DNA of 24,207 nt, taken from CAVZMO01 sp963776195 (lineage in GTDB: Bacteria; Nitrospirota; Thermodesulfovibrionia; Thermodesulfovibrionales; SM23-35). Below the pieces are notes generated by a model that saw only the letters and a list, made by a program, of their open reading frames with translations, was not told where the DNA came from and searched no databases. Of this stretch, positions 1 to 6,934 are shown piece after piece. Where the stretch lies: NCBI GenBank assembly GCA_963776195.1, contig CAVZMO010000005.1, positions 1 to 24,207 of the forward strand. Direction: 5' to 3'. A program made the translations under genes and the position numbers. Every line of letters starts with the position of its first letter. Positions within the stretch are counted from its first letter, which is position 1.

Positions 1-9
1 TGATTTAAT

Positions 10-85
10 TGGCGGTCCCAACGGGATTCGAACCCGTGTTTTAGCCTTGAGAGGGCCACGTCCTAGGCCTCTAGACGATGGGACC
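10..85 (-). tRNA. tRNA-Glu, anticodon CTC
   Basis: Reading the minus strand gives a full cloverleaf of 76 nt. The 7-bp acceptor stem is GGTCCCA/TGGGACC, the discriminator is G and the CCA end is encoded. The T arm contains GGTTCGAATCC. The anticodon stem TGGCC/GGCTA (one G-U pair) encloses loop CTCTCAA, giving anticodon CTC, which reads GAG. It lies downstream of tRNA-Gln on the same strand and is probably cotranscribed with it. The encoded CCA means the 3' end need not be made by RNase Z plus CCA-adding enzyme. Confidence 0.95.
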
Positions 86-113
86 ATTAAAAGACAGCTA
101 ACAGGCATTAGTG

Positions 114-172
114 AACAGTGAATAGTTAAAAAACAACTGCATATCAAATCAAAAAATATTCTATTCACTGTT
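114..172. repeat. 12-bp perfect inverted repeat between the two tRNA genes
   Basis: AACAGTGAATAG at 114-125 is the exact reverse complement of CTATTCACTGTT at 161-172, separated by 35 A/T-rich bases. It fills most of the gap between the two tRNA genes. It may be a stem-loop in the tRNA precursor or a dispersed inverted-repeat element. No T tract follows either arm in a way that would make a good terminator. Confidence 0.6.
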
Positions 173-181
173 GTTGATTTT

Positions 182-255
182 TGGCTGGGGAGAGAGGATT
201 CGAACCCCTGTAAGCAGATCCAGAGCCTGCCGTCCTGCCGCTGGACGACTCCCCA
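182..255 (-). tRNA. tRNA-Gln, anticodon CTG
   Basis: The minus strand folds as a 74-nt tRNA. Acceptor stem is TGGGGAG/CTCCCCA (U1-A72, as in many bacterial tRNA-Gln), discriminator G, encoded CCA. The anticodon stem GCAGG/TCTGC encloses loop CTCTGGA, so the anticodon is CTG, reading CAG. The T loop is GGTTCGAATCC. It is the first gene of a two-tRNA unit with tRNA-Glu, 96 bp downstream. Confidence 0.95.
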
Positions 256-277
256 AAAGATAACAAGGATAAAAAGT

Positions 278-283
278 ATTATA
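278..283 (-). promoter_or_regulatory. -10 box for the tRNA-Gln/tRNA-Glu unit
   Basis: The minus strand has a perfect TATAAT ending 22 bases before the first tRNA base, so a transcript would begin about 15 nt upstream of tRNA-Gln. No convincing -35 hexamer lies at 16-18 bp spacing, so the call rests on the -10 match and position alone. Confidence 0.5.
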
Positions 284-390
284 CCATATCGTAAATCGTC
301 GAAATCCATCAATAATCACGGACTTTCGGCTCAGTTATCGACAGGGCTCCGGTTCTTAACAAGGTGAGAAGAAGGATTTTTAATTACAGG

Positions 391-410
391 AATCTTCTAT
401 GCTGAAGATT
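391..410 (-). terminator. Weak stem-loop after the TPM genes
   Basis: On the minus strand a 7-bp perfect stem (AATCTTC/GAAGATT) with a 6-nt loop begins directly at the stop codon of the last TPM gene. The sequence after it is only A/T rich and has no clean U run. It could be a weak 3' structure for the lemA-TPM operon. The stem is A/T rich, so an intrinsic terminator is not well supported. Confidence 0.25.
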
Positions 411-1052
411 TATTCTTCCGTCATAACCTCATCGGACAATTCGTTAGTATCCTCCGGAGTAACAGGGAAATACTTGGCAAGGAGTCCTCCGGCCATCTCA
501 ATCGCCCGGCACAGGGCATCACAGGCGCGTCCTTCCTTTATTCCCTGAGAAACAGTAGGGCAAATCCATTCAGGGTTTCCTGGTCAATCTTCTCATAAAT
601 GCCTTTATCCGCAAGCACCCATACCTTCCTTTCAAGCAAGGAGAGGAAGAACAAGACGCCGGTGTTTCGTTTCGTTTTGTAAAGTCCCTTCTCATAAAAT
701 GCCTTGACAGCCTTTTGCATAACGGCATGTTCTTTTCTTCTCATCCCGATGAATGCGGTTTTAAGACAGGGACATTTTGAAAGAGATATTTTGATGGGAA
801 AAAGAATAAGAAACTCAGCGGTATATACGACCAGAGTGACGAATGGAAAAAAGAAATGGTTATAACCAATGACAGAAGACTGCCAAGGAATATTCCGCCG
901 ATCGCCTCGGTCTCATGGTATTGTTCACTACTGTCAGCAACCATGACAACAACCTCTCCGATTGTGCGGGATTCTACATCATGGATTATTTTTGTTATCC
1001 TTTCCCGTTCTTCTTTGCTAAAAAATGTATCTGCCTTTACCCTATGTTTCAT
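410..1052 (-). pseudogene. TPM-domain membrane protein, two frameshifts
   Basis: The conceptual product is a TPM (TLP18.3/Psb32/MOLO-1) family protein. It opens with a soluble TPM half (FFSKEERERITKIIHD, then TIGEVVVMVAD), continues with two hydrophobic stretches and a basic segment, and ends in a second TPM-like part (NTGVLFFLSLLERKVWVLADKGIYEKI, quoted in pieces). It is split by two net single-base deletions. One is near 759-767, at the CTTAAAACC stretch. The other is near 562-567: restoring one base there joins QETLNG to ICPTVSQGIKEG and runs to a stop at 410-412. The ATG (1052-1050) overlaps the stop of the preceding TPM gene as TGATG, with GGAG upstream, so translational coupling is likely. 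Family similarity is kept on both sides of both shifts, which favours sequencing error or very recent inactivation. Confidence 0.75.
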
Positions 1053-2060
1053 CACCAATCTCCGGACGCTCCACCGCCACCAAAATCGCCGCCGCCTCCG
1101 CTGAAACCTCCGCCAAAATCTCCACCGCCTGAGCCGCCGCTCATTCCCGAAAAACCGCCTCCGGGCCAGAAACCTCCGCCCCCATACCGTCCGCCGGATG
1201 AAAAAAGAGCGGGAAGAATTACTCCGATACCTAATCCCGCAACAGCAAGAATGATTAATAATATCAACCCAATGGAGAATCCCCCGAGATAGGCAAGGAG
1301 AGGTAAACCGACCGCACCCGCTATACCTCCCAGGATACGCGAGAAACTCCCGAGGGCGAGCAGGATGATGCCGCCAAAAATGAGGAAAGTAAAAATTTGT
1401 GAGAAGCCATTATGTTTCTGGGGATCGCGGTTCCCATCAGCCTTGAACTCTCCCCTCGTCGCATCGATCAATGCAGAAACACCGGCGACGAATCCGCCGT
1501 CAAAATCTCCCTCTTTTGAACCTCGGCTTCATCACAAGGTCGATGATCCTTCCTGACATCAGGTCGGTCAGCCTGCCTTCAAGTCCTCTTCCCACCTCGA
1601 TCCGGATTTTTCTGTCCTGTTTTGCAACGAGGAGTATTACGCCGTTATCTTTGTTCTTCTGCCCTATCTTCCACGCTTCCGCAACTTTGATACTGAAATC
1701 TTCCAATGCTTCTCCTTCGAGAGACGGGACCGTGAGGATGACTATCTGGGTCGAGTCGATCTGTTCAAAGGCCCTTAATTCATTGTTCAGTTCAGCCCTC
1801 ACTGGAGGAGAAATCATAGTGGCATAATCATTGACATATCCCTGAAGTTTCGGGACGTCAAGGGCGTGACCGGAGGAAGAGAGAAACAGGAATAAAACAC
1901 AAGAAATAATAAAGGTTAAAAAAACCTTTATTGAACTCCCCCTCACCCTACCCATCTTCCACAGGCGGCGGGGGAAATGAAATGCGAACATCAACGGCTC
2001 GCTATCTCTGCTCTCCACTCCCCTGACGGAAGGATTTGGGGAGGGTGCTTCAGTTCTCAT
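1052..2060 (-). pseudogene. Secreted/anchored TPM-domain protein (YgcG-like), one frameshift
   Basis: The product has a signal peptide, a TPM domain (VPKLQGYVNDYATMIS, then IRIEVGRGLEGRLTD), two transmembrane stretches and a glycine-rich tail (repeats of GGGGDFGGG type). This is the usual plan of YgcG-like TPM proteins that accompany LemA. One extra base in the AAAA run near 1514-1517 breaks the frame. Removing it gives PRFKEGDFDGGF, matching the family's REGDFDGG pattern. The first ATG (2060) follows the lemA stop by 2 nt, but the next 35 codons lie in a palindromic repeat (1935-2047). The real signal peptide begins after it, so ATG 1955 is a likely working start. The partner gene downstream overlaps the stop. 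Confidence 0.78.
1935..2047. repeat. Palindromic element at the start of the TPM gene
   Basis: About 113 bp bounded by imperfect inverted ends. On the plus strand the left end reads CACCCTACCCATCTTCC (1944-1960). The reverse complement of the right end reads CACCCTCCCCAAATCCTTCC (2047-2028). It lies between the first ATG after lemA and the signal-peptide codons and keeps the frame open. Its left end resembles the free element at 8053-8134 (both have C/T-rich ACCCT blocks, then CCACA and a G-rich block). Confidence 0.6.
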
Positions 2061-2062
2061 TA

Positions 2063-2650
2063 TTAGAATTGCACCTTTGGCGCCTTCTCGGCTCCTGCCT
2101 CTGCCTTAAAAGGCTCTTTAAGCTTCAGGTGGAGCAAGAGTGAATTCGTCATACTGTTCGGGAATACCCTTATCGAAGTATTAAATGTCTCGACAGCCTT
2201 GTTATATCGAACACGTGCGACATTAATCCTGTTTTCCGTACCTTCAAGCTGGTGCTGGAGGTCCTGGAAGTTCTGATTTGCTTTAAGGTCGGGATATTTT
2301 TCTACCACAACCATAAGCCTCGAAAGGGCACTGCTCATTGCTCCCTGCGCCTGCTGAAATTGCCCGAATGCCTTCGGATCATCGATGATATTCTTCGACA
2401 TCTGAATAGAACCGACCTTTGCCCTTGCTTCGGTCACTGCCGTGAGGGTTTCCCGCTCATGCTTTGCGTATGCCTTCACAACTTCAACGAGGTTCGGGAT
2501 GAGATCGTTTCTTCTCTGATAGGCCGCCTCGACATCACCCCATGCCGCCTTGACCGCCTCTTCGTTCCCCTGCATGGTGTTGTAACCACAACCCGAAATG
2601 CTGAGGGTGATAAATACAAAGGTAATAAAATATAAAAGCCTTTTCTTCAT
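2063..2650 (-). CDS. lemA: LemA family lipoprotein
   Basis: A 195-aa LemA family protein. The N-terminus MKKRLLYFITFVFITLSISG-C is a lipoprotein signal with a Cys lipobox, so it should be anchored in an envelope membrane. The family core is clear: NDLIPNLVEVVKAYAKHE, SALSRLMVVVEKYPDLKANQ, then ENRINVARVRYNKAVETFN and the terminal EKAPKVQF. The fold is a long helical bundle and its molecular role is not settled. The start is fixed by AGGAGG seven bases before the ATG. LemA genes are commonly followed by TPM genes, as here, with only 2 nt between its stop and the next ATG. Confidence 0.93.
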   Translation of the reverse strand: MKKRLLYFITFVFITLSISGCGYNTMQGNEEAVKAAWGDVEAAYQRRNDLIPNLVEVVKAYAKHERETLTAVTEARAKVGSIQMSKNIIDDPKAFGQFQQAQGAMSSALSRLMVVVEKYPDLKANQNFQDLQHQLEGTENRINVARVRYNKAVETFNTSIRVFPNSMTNSLLLHLKLKEPFKAEAGAEKAPKVQF

Positions 2651-2680
2651 TCGTTCCTCCTCATGTTGATTTATAATTTC

Positions 2681-2917
2681 TTAAATACTGCCTCTACTAA
2701 ACATTTCTTCAGACGTGATGCGGGTAGCCGCAGGCTTCAGCCTGCGTGTATGAGAAATCCTCTGTTTTACAGCCGATACCGCTCCTTTATAATAGCTACC
2801 TGACTTATATCCCGGGCAACCCTCAAATCCCCTGCATCCGGCCTTTCTCAACCGGCAGGAAACATTAGCGCATATATTGACCTCTTTTTCGCACTTGGTC
2901 CCCGGAAATTTATCCAT
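2681..2917 (-). CDS. Small cysteine-rich ORF, possibly with a repeat-derived C-terminus
   Basis: A 78-codon ORF between the divergent lemA and clpC promoter regions. Residues 1-40 look protein-like: CEKEVNICANVSCR, then RKAGCRGFEGCPGYK, with five Cys in the first half. The second half includes TRRLKPAATR, the translation of a dispersed palindrome (2729-2746). The real gene may therefore have ended earlier or acquired a repeat-coded tail. No Shine-Dalgarno sequence precedes the ATG. I do not recognise a family. The alternative is chance coding. Confidence 0.35.
   Translation of the reverse strand: MDKFPGTKCEKEVNICANVSCRLRKAGCRGFEGCPGYKSGSYYKGAVSAVKQRISHTRRLKPAATRITSEEMFSRGSI
2729..2746. repeat. 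Palindrome CGCAGGCT-tc-AGCCTGCG
   Basis: An 8-bp perfect inverted repeat with a 2-nt centre. From memory, this motif class (CGCAGGCTTCAGCCTGCG with flanking CGGGTAGC) occurs as a dispersed repeat in Nitrospirota and deltaproteobacterial-type genomes. It lies upstream of lemA and inside the small Cys-rich ORF. It has no U tract, so a repeat unit is favoured over a terminator. Confidence 0.6.
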
Positions 2918-3057
2918 CGGTTTCAGCCGGTTCTTATCAGGGACCTTTTTTGTTCTGATTTCGGTGACCTCTCTTTACTGGTTCCCTCATACAAAATTTT
3001 AGCATTCTTTTGCGCGAAATATAAAGCATTATCGCGGAATTAAGCGCGACATGTTTG

Positions 3058-3086
3058 TTGACTTTAACCGGTGAAAGAAGTATATT
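3058..3086 (+). promoter_or_regulatory. Sigma70-type promoter of clpC
   Basis: TTGACT (3058-3063), a 17-bp spacer and TATATT (3081-3086). The predicted start near 3093 gives a short leader carrying AAGGAG (3097-3102) nine bases before the ATG at 3112. No CIRCE inverted repeat and no CtsR-like heptad repeat is visible around it, so heat-shock control of those types is not supported. Confidence 0.75.
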
Positions 3087-3111
3087 AAATTTAGATAAGG
3101 AGATAAGAAAA

Positions 3112-5559
3112 ATGTTTGAAAAGTTCACAGAGCGTGGGAGAAAAGTGATCATCTATGCCAAGGAAGAAGCTGAAAAAAGGCAAAACGATTACCTGGGCAC
3201 AGAACATCTTCTGCTCGCTGTTTTAAAAGAAGAAGACGGCTTACCGATAGCAATCCTTAAACGAATGGGGATAACTCCGGAGGAAGTCCGTTTAGAAGTC
3301 GAGAGGAACCTTCCCCAGGGAACGAATATCATGGCTTTTGGCGATATTCCCTTTACTCCGAGGGCCAAGAAGGTTCTCGAACTCGCCGTGGAAGAGGCGA
3401 GGCTTCTCGGTCATAATTATATCGGAAGTGAACATATCTTTCTCGGACTGATAAGGGAAGAAGAAGGTATCGGCGGCAAGATCCTGAGGAGCTTCGGCGC
3501 CAACCTTCTGGGGGCGAGACAGCTCACGATAAACTTTTCTATCAGAGCGCATTCTCAGGTGAAGGATAAAAGAAGTACGACACCCGCCCTCGATGAATTC
3601 GGGAGAGACCTGACTCTCCTCGCCAAGGAGGGAAAACTCGATCCTGTTATGTGCAGGGAAGATGAGATCGAACGACTGGTCCAGATTCTGGGGAGAAGGA
3701 TAAAGAATAACCCGGTCATTATCGGAGAACCCGGTGTGGGAAAGACGGCGATTGTTGAAGGGCTCGCCCAGAAGATTATTTCCGGTAATGTCCCCGACAG
3801 TCTCTTGGGAAAACGTATGATCTCTCTCGACCTCGGCGCACTCATAGCCGGAACAAAGTACAGGGGACAGTTCGAGGAAAGGCTCAAGATTGTTATGAAG
3901 GAGATCGTCCAGTCGGACAATGTCATCCTCTTTATCGATGAGTTGCATACGCTGATCGGAGCAGGGGCTGCAGAAGGTTCTGTCGATGCCTCAAGCATGC
4001 TGAAGCCGGCCCTTTCTCGGGGTGAGATACAGTGTATCGGTGCAACAACGCCCGATGAATACAGAAAACATATAGAAAAAGACGGCGCCCTCGAACGCAG
4101 GTTCCAGCCGGTTTCCGTTCAGCCGCCGAACGTTGATAATACGATACAGATACTGAACGGGCTGAAGACCAGATACGAGTCTTTTCACAAAGTAAAAATA
4201 AGCGATACCGCTATAGAGACTGCTGCCAAGTTGTCGGACAGGTATATCACAGACAGATATTTACCTGACAAAGCTATAGATGTGATCGATGAGACAAGTT
4301 CAAGGATCAAATTAAAAAGATATACTCCGCCTCAAGAGTTAAAAGATATTGAGACCGATATACAAAGATTTTCGAAAGAGAAGAATCTCTATATAAAACT
4401 GCATGATCTTGAGAAGGCTTCATCGATACGCTTGGAAGAAGAAAAGCTGAAGAGGCTTCATGAACAGATGCATAAACATTGGCTTGATGACTTGAGCAAG
4501 GAAATACCTTTCGTCAGGGAAGAGGACGTCGAATATACCGTGTCCAAGATGACAGGCATACCGCTTTCTAAACTCGAAGAAAAAGAATCCGAAAAACTCA
4601 TACACATGGAAGAGAACCTGCATAAACGGATCATAGGGCAGGAAGAAGCGATAAGGGCTGTTTCAAGGGCGATACGAAGGTCACGGGCAGGTCTGAAGTC
4701 CAATAAGAAACCGATAGGCTCGTTCTTCTTTCTCGGACCCACAGGAGTCGGAAAGACAGAACTTGCCAAGGCGTTGGCATGGTTTCTTTTCAACGATGAG
4801 ACTTCATTGATAAAAATAGACATGTCGGAGTATATGGAGAGGTTTAACGTCTCCAGACTGACCGGCGCCCCTCCGGGCTATGTCGGCTACGAAGAAGGCG
4901 GGCAACTGACCGAAAAGATCAGAAAGAAGCCATATTCTGTTGTCCTTTTCGACGAAATAGAGAAGGCGCATCCCGATGTCTTCAACATACTCCTGCAGGT
5001 TCTTGACGAAGGTGTACTCACAGACAGTTTCGGAAGAAAGGTGGATTTCAGGAATACCGTTATCATCATGACTTCGAACCTTGGGGCCCGCTTGATCGAA
5101 AAGGCGACACCGCTCGGTTTCCAGAGGAATATATCAGAGATGGTGTATGAAAAGATAAAGGAAAACGTCCTGAATGAACTGAAAAAGACGTTCAATCCCG
5201 AATTCCTTAACCGTGTCGACGAGATCGTTGTATTCCATCCCTTGGAAAAATTGCATCTATTGTCCATCATTGATCTGCTCATAGAAGAGACGAACAGGAT
5301 GTTGATTGAACAACAGGAACTTGTCGTTGAGGTCTCTCAGGAAGTGAAGGAATGGCTGATAAAGCACTACTACCAGCCGACCTATGGTGCAAGGCCCATG
5401 AGGAGAGCGGTACAGAAGATCATCGAGGACCCTCTGTCTGAGGAGATACTCCTCGGTAAATTTAAGAGTCTCAATAAGATAAAGGTTATGCTTGAGGGTG
5501 ATAAACCCGTATTTGTTGACGCTGAGGAAGCCGTCTCTATCCTGACCGGTGCCAACTAA
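3112..5559 (+). CDS. clpC: ATP-dependent Clp protease ATP-binding subunit ClpC
   Basis: An 815-aa Hsp100 unfoldase that feeds substrates to ClpP. Order of domains: double Clp-N repeat (about 1-145), first AAA+ with Walker A GEPGVGKT (about 205-212) and Walker B LFIDEL (about 272), UVR-type coiled segment (about 428-450, LHDLEKASSIRLEEEKL), second AAA+ with GPTGVGKT (about 542-549) and VVLFDEIEKAH (about 610), then the C-terminal D2 domain. The tripeptide LGF at about 668-670 is the ClpP-docking loop. UVR plus LGF argue for ClpC rather than ClpB. A longer reading from 3055 exists, but AAGGAG and the family start MFEKFTERG fix 3112. tlpA follows after 39 nt. Confidence 0.95.
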   Translation: MFEKFTERGRKVIIYAKEEAEKRQNDYLGTEHLLLAVLKEEDGLPIAILKRMGITPEEVRLEVERNLPQGTNIMAFGDIPFTPRAKKVLELAVEEARLLGHNYIGSEHIFLGLIREEEGIGGKILRSFGANLLGARQLTINFSIRAHSQVKDKRSTTPALDEFGRDLTLLAKEGKLDPVMCREDEIERLVQILGRRIKNNPVIIGEPGVGKTAIVEGLAQKIISGNVPDSLLGKRMISLDLGALIAGTKYRGQFEERLKIVMKEIVQSDNVILFIDELHTLIGAGAAEGSVDASSMLKPALSRGEIQCIGATTPDEYRKHIEKDGALERRFQPVSVQPPNVDNTIQILNGLKTRYESFHKVKISDTAIETAAKLSDRYITDRYLPDKAIDVIDETSSRIKLKRYTPPQELKDIETDIQRFSKEKNLYIKLHDLEKASSIRLEEEKLKRLHEQMHKHWLDDLSKEIPFVREEDVEYTVSKMTGIPLSKLEEKESEKLIHMEENLHKRIIGQEEAIRAVSRAIRRSRAGLKSNKKPIGSFFFLGPTGVGKTELAKALAWFLFNDETSLIKIDMSEYMERFNVSRLTGAPPGYVGYEEGGQLTEKIRKKPYSVVLFDEIEKAHPDVFNILLQVLDEGVLTDSFGRKVDFRNTVIIMTSNLGARLIEKATPLGFQRNISEMVYEKIKENVLNELKKTFNPEFLNRVDEIVVFHPLEKLHLLSIIDLLIEETNRMLIEQQELVVEVSQEVKEWLIKHYYQPTYGARPMRRAVQKIIEDPLSEEILLGKFKSLNKIKVMLEGDKPVFVDAEEAVSILTGAN

Positions 5560-5598
5560 TTCGCAAGAAACCCCATAGAATGTCAATGCAGGCGCCCG

Positions 5599-6127
5599 GT
5601 GAAAACTAAACCTCTGGTCCTCTTGCTGGTCTTGCTCTCCGTGGTTGCAATCGCATTTTTTTCCGTCCGGCCGGCGCGCAGTCCGAAGGTAACAGACATC
5701 GGGAGCATGGTACAGGATTTTGAACTCTTCGATAGCTCCAATAACAGGACCAAACTCTCTGACATGAAAGGGTCTGTCGTATTTGTCAATTTCTGGGCGA
5801 CATGGTGTGGTTCGTGCGTCGAGGAACTGCCGTACGTTGAGAAGTTGTTCAGGTCTCTGTCCGGAAACTCCGCGTTCAAAATGGTGACCATTCTTTATAA
5901 AGACGACGGCACAGCAGGCTCTCGGTTATATGAAACAAACCGGGTACACCTTTCCCGTCTATCTCAATCCTGATGAAGCTGCGGCCAAAATTTTCGGTAT
6001 TACCGGCGTACCGGAAACCTTTATTATCGATAAGAAAGGCATCCTCAGGAACAAGGTGCTCGGTCCCGCTGAATGGGATTCCCCTCAAGCCATCGCGTCA
6101 TTCCAGGCCCTCATAAAAGAACCTTGA
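5599..6127 (+). pseudogene. TlpA/ResA-like thiol-disulfide protein, one frameshift
   Basis: A periplasm-facing thioredoxin-fold protein. It has an N-terminal signal anchor (residues about 4-23), a short linker and the motif W69-C70-G71-S72-C73 of the TlpA/ResA group. The C-terminal half has the cis-proline loop GITGVPETFIIDKKG. The frame breaks near 5908-5909. Removing one G from the GG there turns KDD into KDDAQQALGYMKQTGYTFPV and runs on to the stop at 6125-6127. The start is GTG 5599, because the nearby ATGs are out of frame; its ribosome site is weak. Such proteins reduce disulfides for cytochrome c maturation or general thiol redox in the envelope. It follows clpC by 39 nt. Confidence 0.8.
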
Positions 6128-6195
6128 CCTGAATGATACCGATATTGTTATTTTAATTGTACTGTTGCGTTCATTGAATTTCTTATCGGAATATT

Positions 6196-6717
6196 ATGGG
6201 CAAGATCAGATCGCCTGAAACCGCTTTGCTCTTTATAGGAAACCTCTATTCCGATCCGGAAGTATTCGGTCATTCAAAGGAAATCCTCGAAAGCAAATTC
6301 GGAGACAGTCTTTTGGTGAGCCCTCCCCTGCTGTGGGACCACTCTCCGTATTACAGAGATGAACTCGGATCTCCCATAAAACGTCAGTTCCTCTTCTTTA
6401 AAGACCTTTTCGATACGGGAACACTTGCTGATATTAAGACGAGAACGAATGAGATCGAAGATTCATTGTCTGTCGACGGCAAAAGGCGCATAAACCTTGA
6501 CCCGGGGTATATTACTCTTGCAAAGGTGGTACTTGCCTCCACAAAAAACTACTCGCACCGCCTCAATCTGGGTAAAGGAATTTATGGTGAAGTTACCCTT
6601 ATATATATTGAGAAAGAAGGCACATATAAATCTCATCTCTTTACATACAGGGACTATCAAGAGAAAAGTTGTATCGATATGTTCCTTAATATAAGAAGAA
6701 TCCTGAAGGATATGTGA
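6196..6717 (+). CDS. DUF4416 family protein
   Basis: A 173-aa protein of the DUF4416 family. Recognisable blocks are NLDPGYITLAKVVLASTKNY, SHRLNLGKGIYGEVTLIY and a final W/F-type TYRDYQ near the C-terminus. It has no signal peptide or membrane segment and is probably cytosolic. Its function is unknown. The ATG at 6196 has only a weak GGA upstream in an A/T-rich stretch. It lies 68 nt after the tlpA-like gene on the same strand and tail-to-tail with the small zinc-finger gene. Confidence 0.85.
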   Translation: MGKIRSPETALLFIGNLYSDPEVFGHSKEILESKFGDSLLVSPPLLWDHSPYYRDELGSPIKRQFLFFKDLFDTGTLADIKTRTNEIEDSLSVDGKRRINLDPGYITLAKVVLASTKNYSHRLNLGKGIYGEVTLIYIEKEGTYKSHLFTYRDYQEKSCIDMFLNIRRILKDM

Positions 6718-6744
6718 GTTACCGGTAGACTTCAGAATGCCGGC

Positions 6745-6912
6745 CTACTTGCCTTTCTCTCTTAAGCAGCTTAGACAGACAAGTCCTTCCTTTTTCAGAT
6801 ATAAGTGGGTTCTGCATACTCTTTCCTTGCATCTGACGCATCTCCCGCCTTGCAATACGTGCAGATAAGCCTCGCAGATTGCACATCTTTGCTCGCTTCT
6901 GTCCTTATTCAA
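6745..6912 (-). CDS. 55-aa two-zinc finger protein (FYVE/RING-like spacing)
   Basis: A short gene 22 bp after proB on the same strand. The start is a TTG (6912) five bases after a clean AAGGAG; no ATG fits. The product has eight ordered potential zinc ligands: C10-x2-C13-x11-C25-x2-C28-x4-C33-x2-H36-x9-C46-x2-C49. This spacing fits a cross-brace binuclear finger such as FYVE, rabphilin or RING types. The hydrophobic positions also look finger-like (CAICEAYLHVLQGGRC, then LVCLSCLREKGK). The N- and C-termini are charged and there is no signal peptide. Its partner could be nucleic acid or protein; nothing in the sequence decides. The proB neighbourhood does not by itself imply a role in proline synthesis. 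Confidence 0.8.
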   Translation of the reverse strand: MNKDRSEQRCAICEAYLHVLQGGRCVRCKERVCRTHLYLKKEGLVCLSCLREKGK

Positions 6913-6934
6913 ATGAGCTCCTTCGTCATGAAGT

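Noticed and set aside
10..255. Integration site of a mobile element at the tRNA genes
   Set aside because: No integrase, no direct repeat of a tRNA 3' end and no foreign gene content in the neighbourhood.
915..1292. Proline-rich plus-strand ORF of 125 codons
   Set aside because: It is the antisense of the glycine-rich tail of the TPM protein (GGN read backwards gives CCN, Pro). The minus-strand reading has family similarity.
562..1518. Programmed ribosomal frameshifting in the TPM genes
   Set aside because: The shift sites lack a shared slippery heptamer and a downstream structure, the shifts go in different directions, and two in one short gene would be exceptional. Error or decay is simpler.
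2941..3111. CIRCE or CtsR operator before clpC
   Set aside because: GCGCG and TCGCG motifs recur there, but neither the CIRCE inverted repeat nor a heptad direct repeat is present.
3055..3111. ClpC start at 3055
   Set aside because: This start lies within the -35/-10 promoter. AAGGAG and the conserved MFEKFTERG start support 3112.
3292..3998. Long antisense ORFs of 218 and 147 codons within clpC
   Set aside because: They are shadows of a highly conserved clpC frame, with no recognisable domains and no ribosome site.
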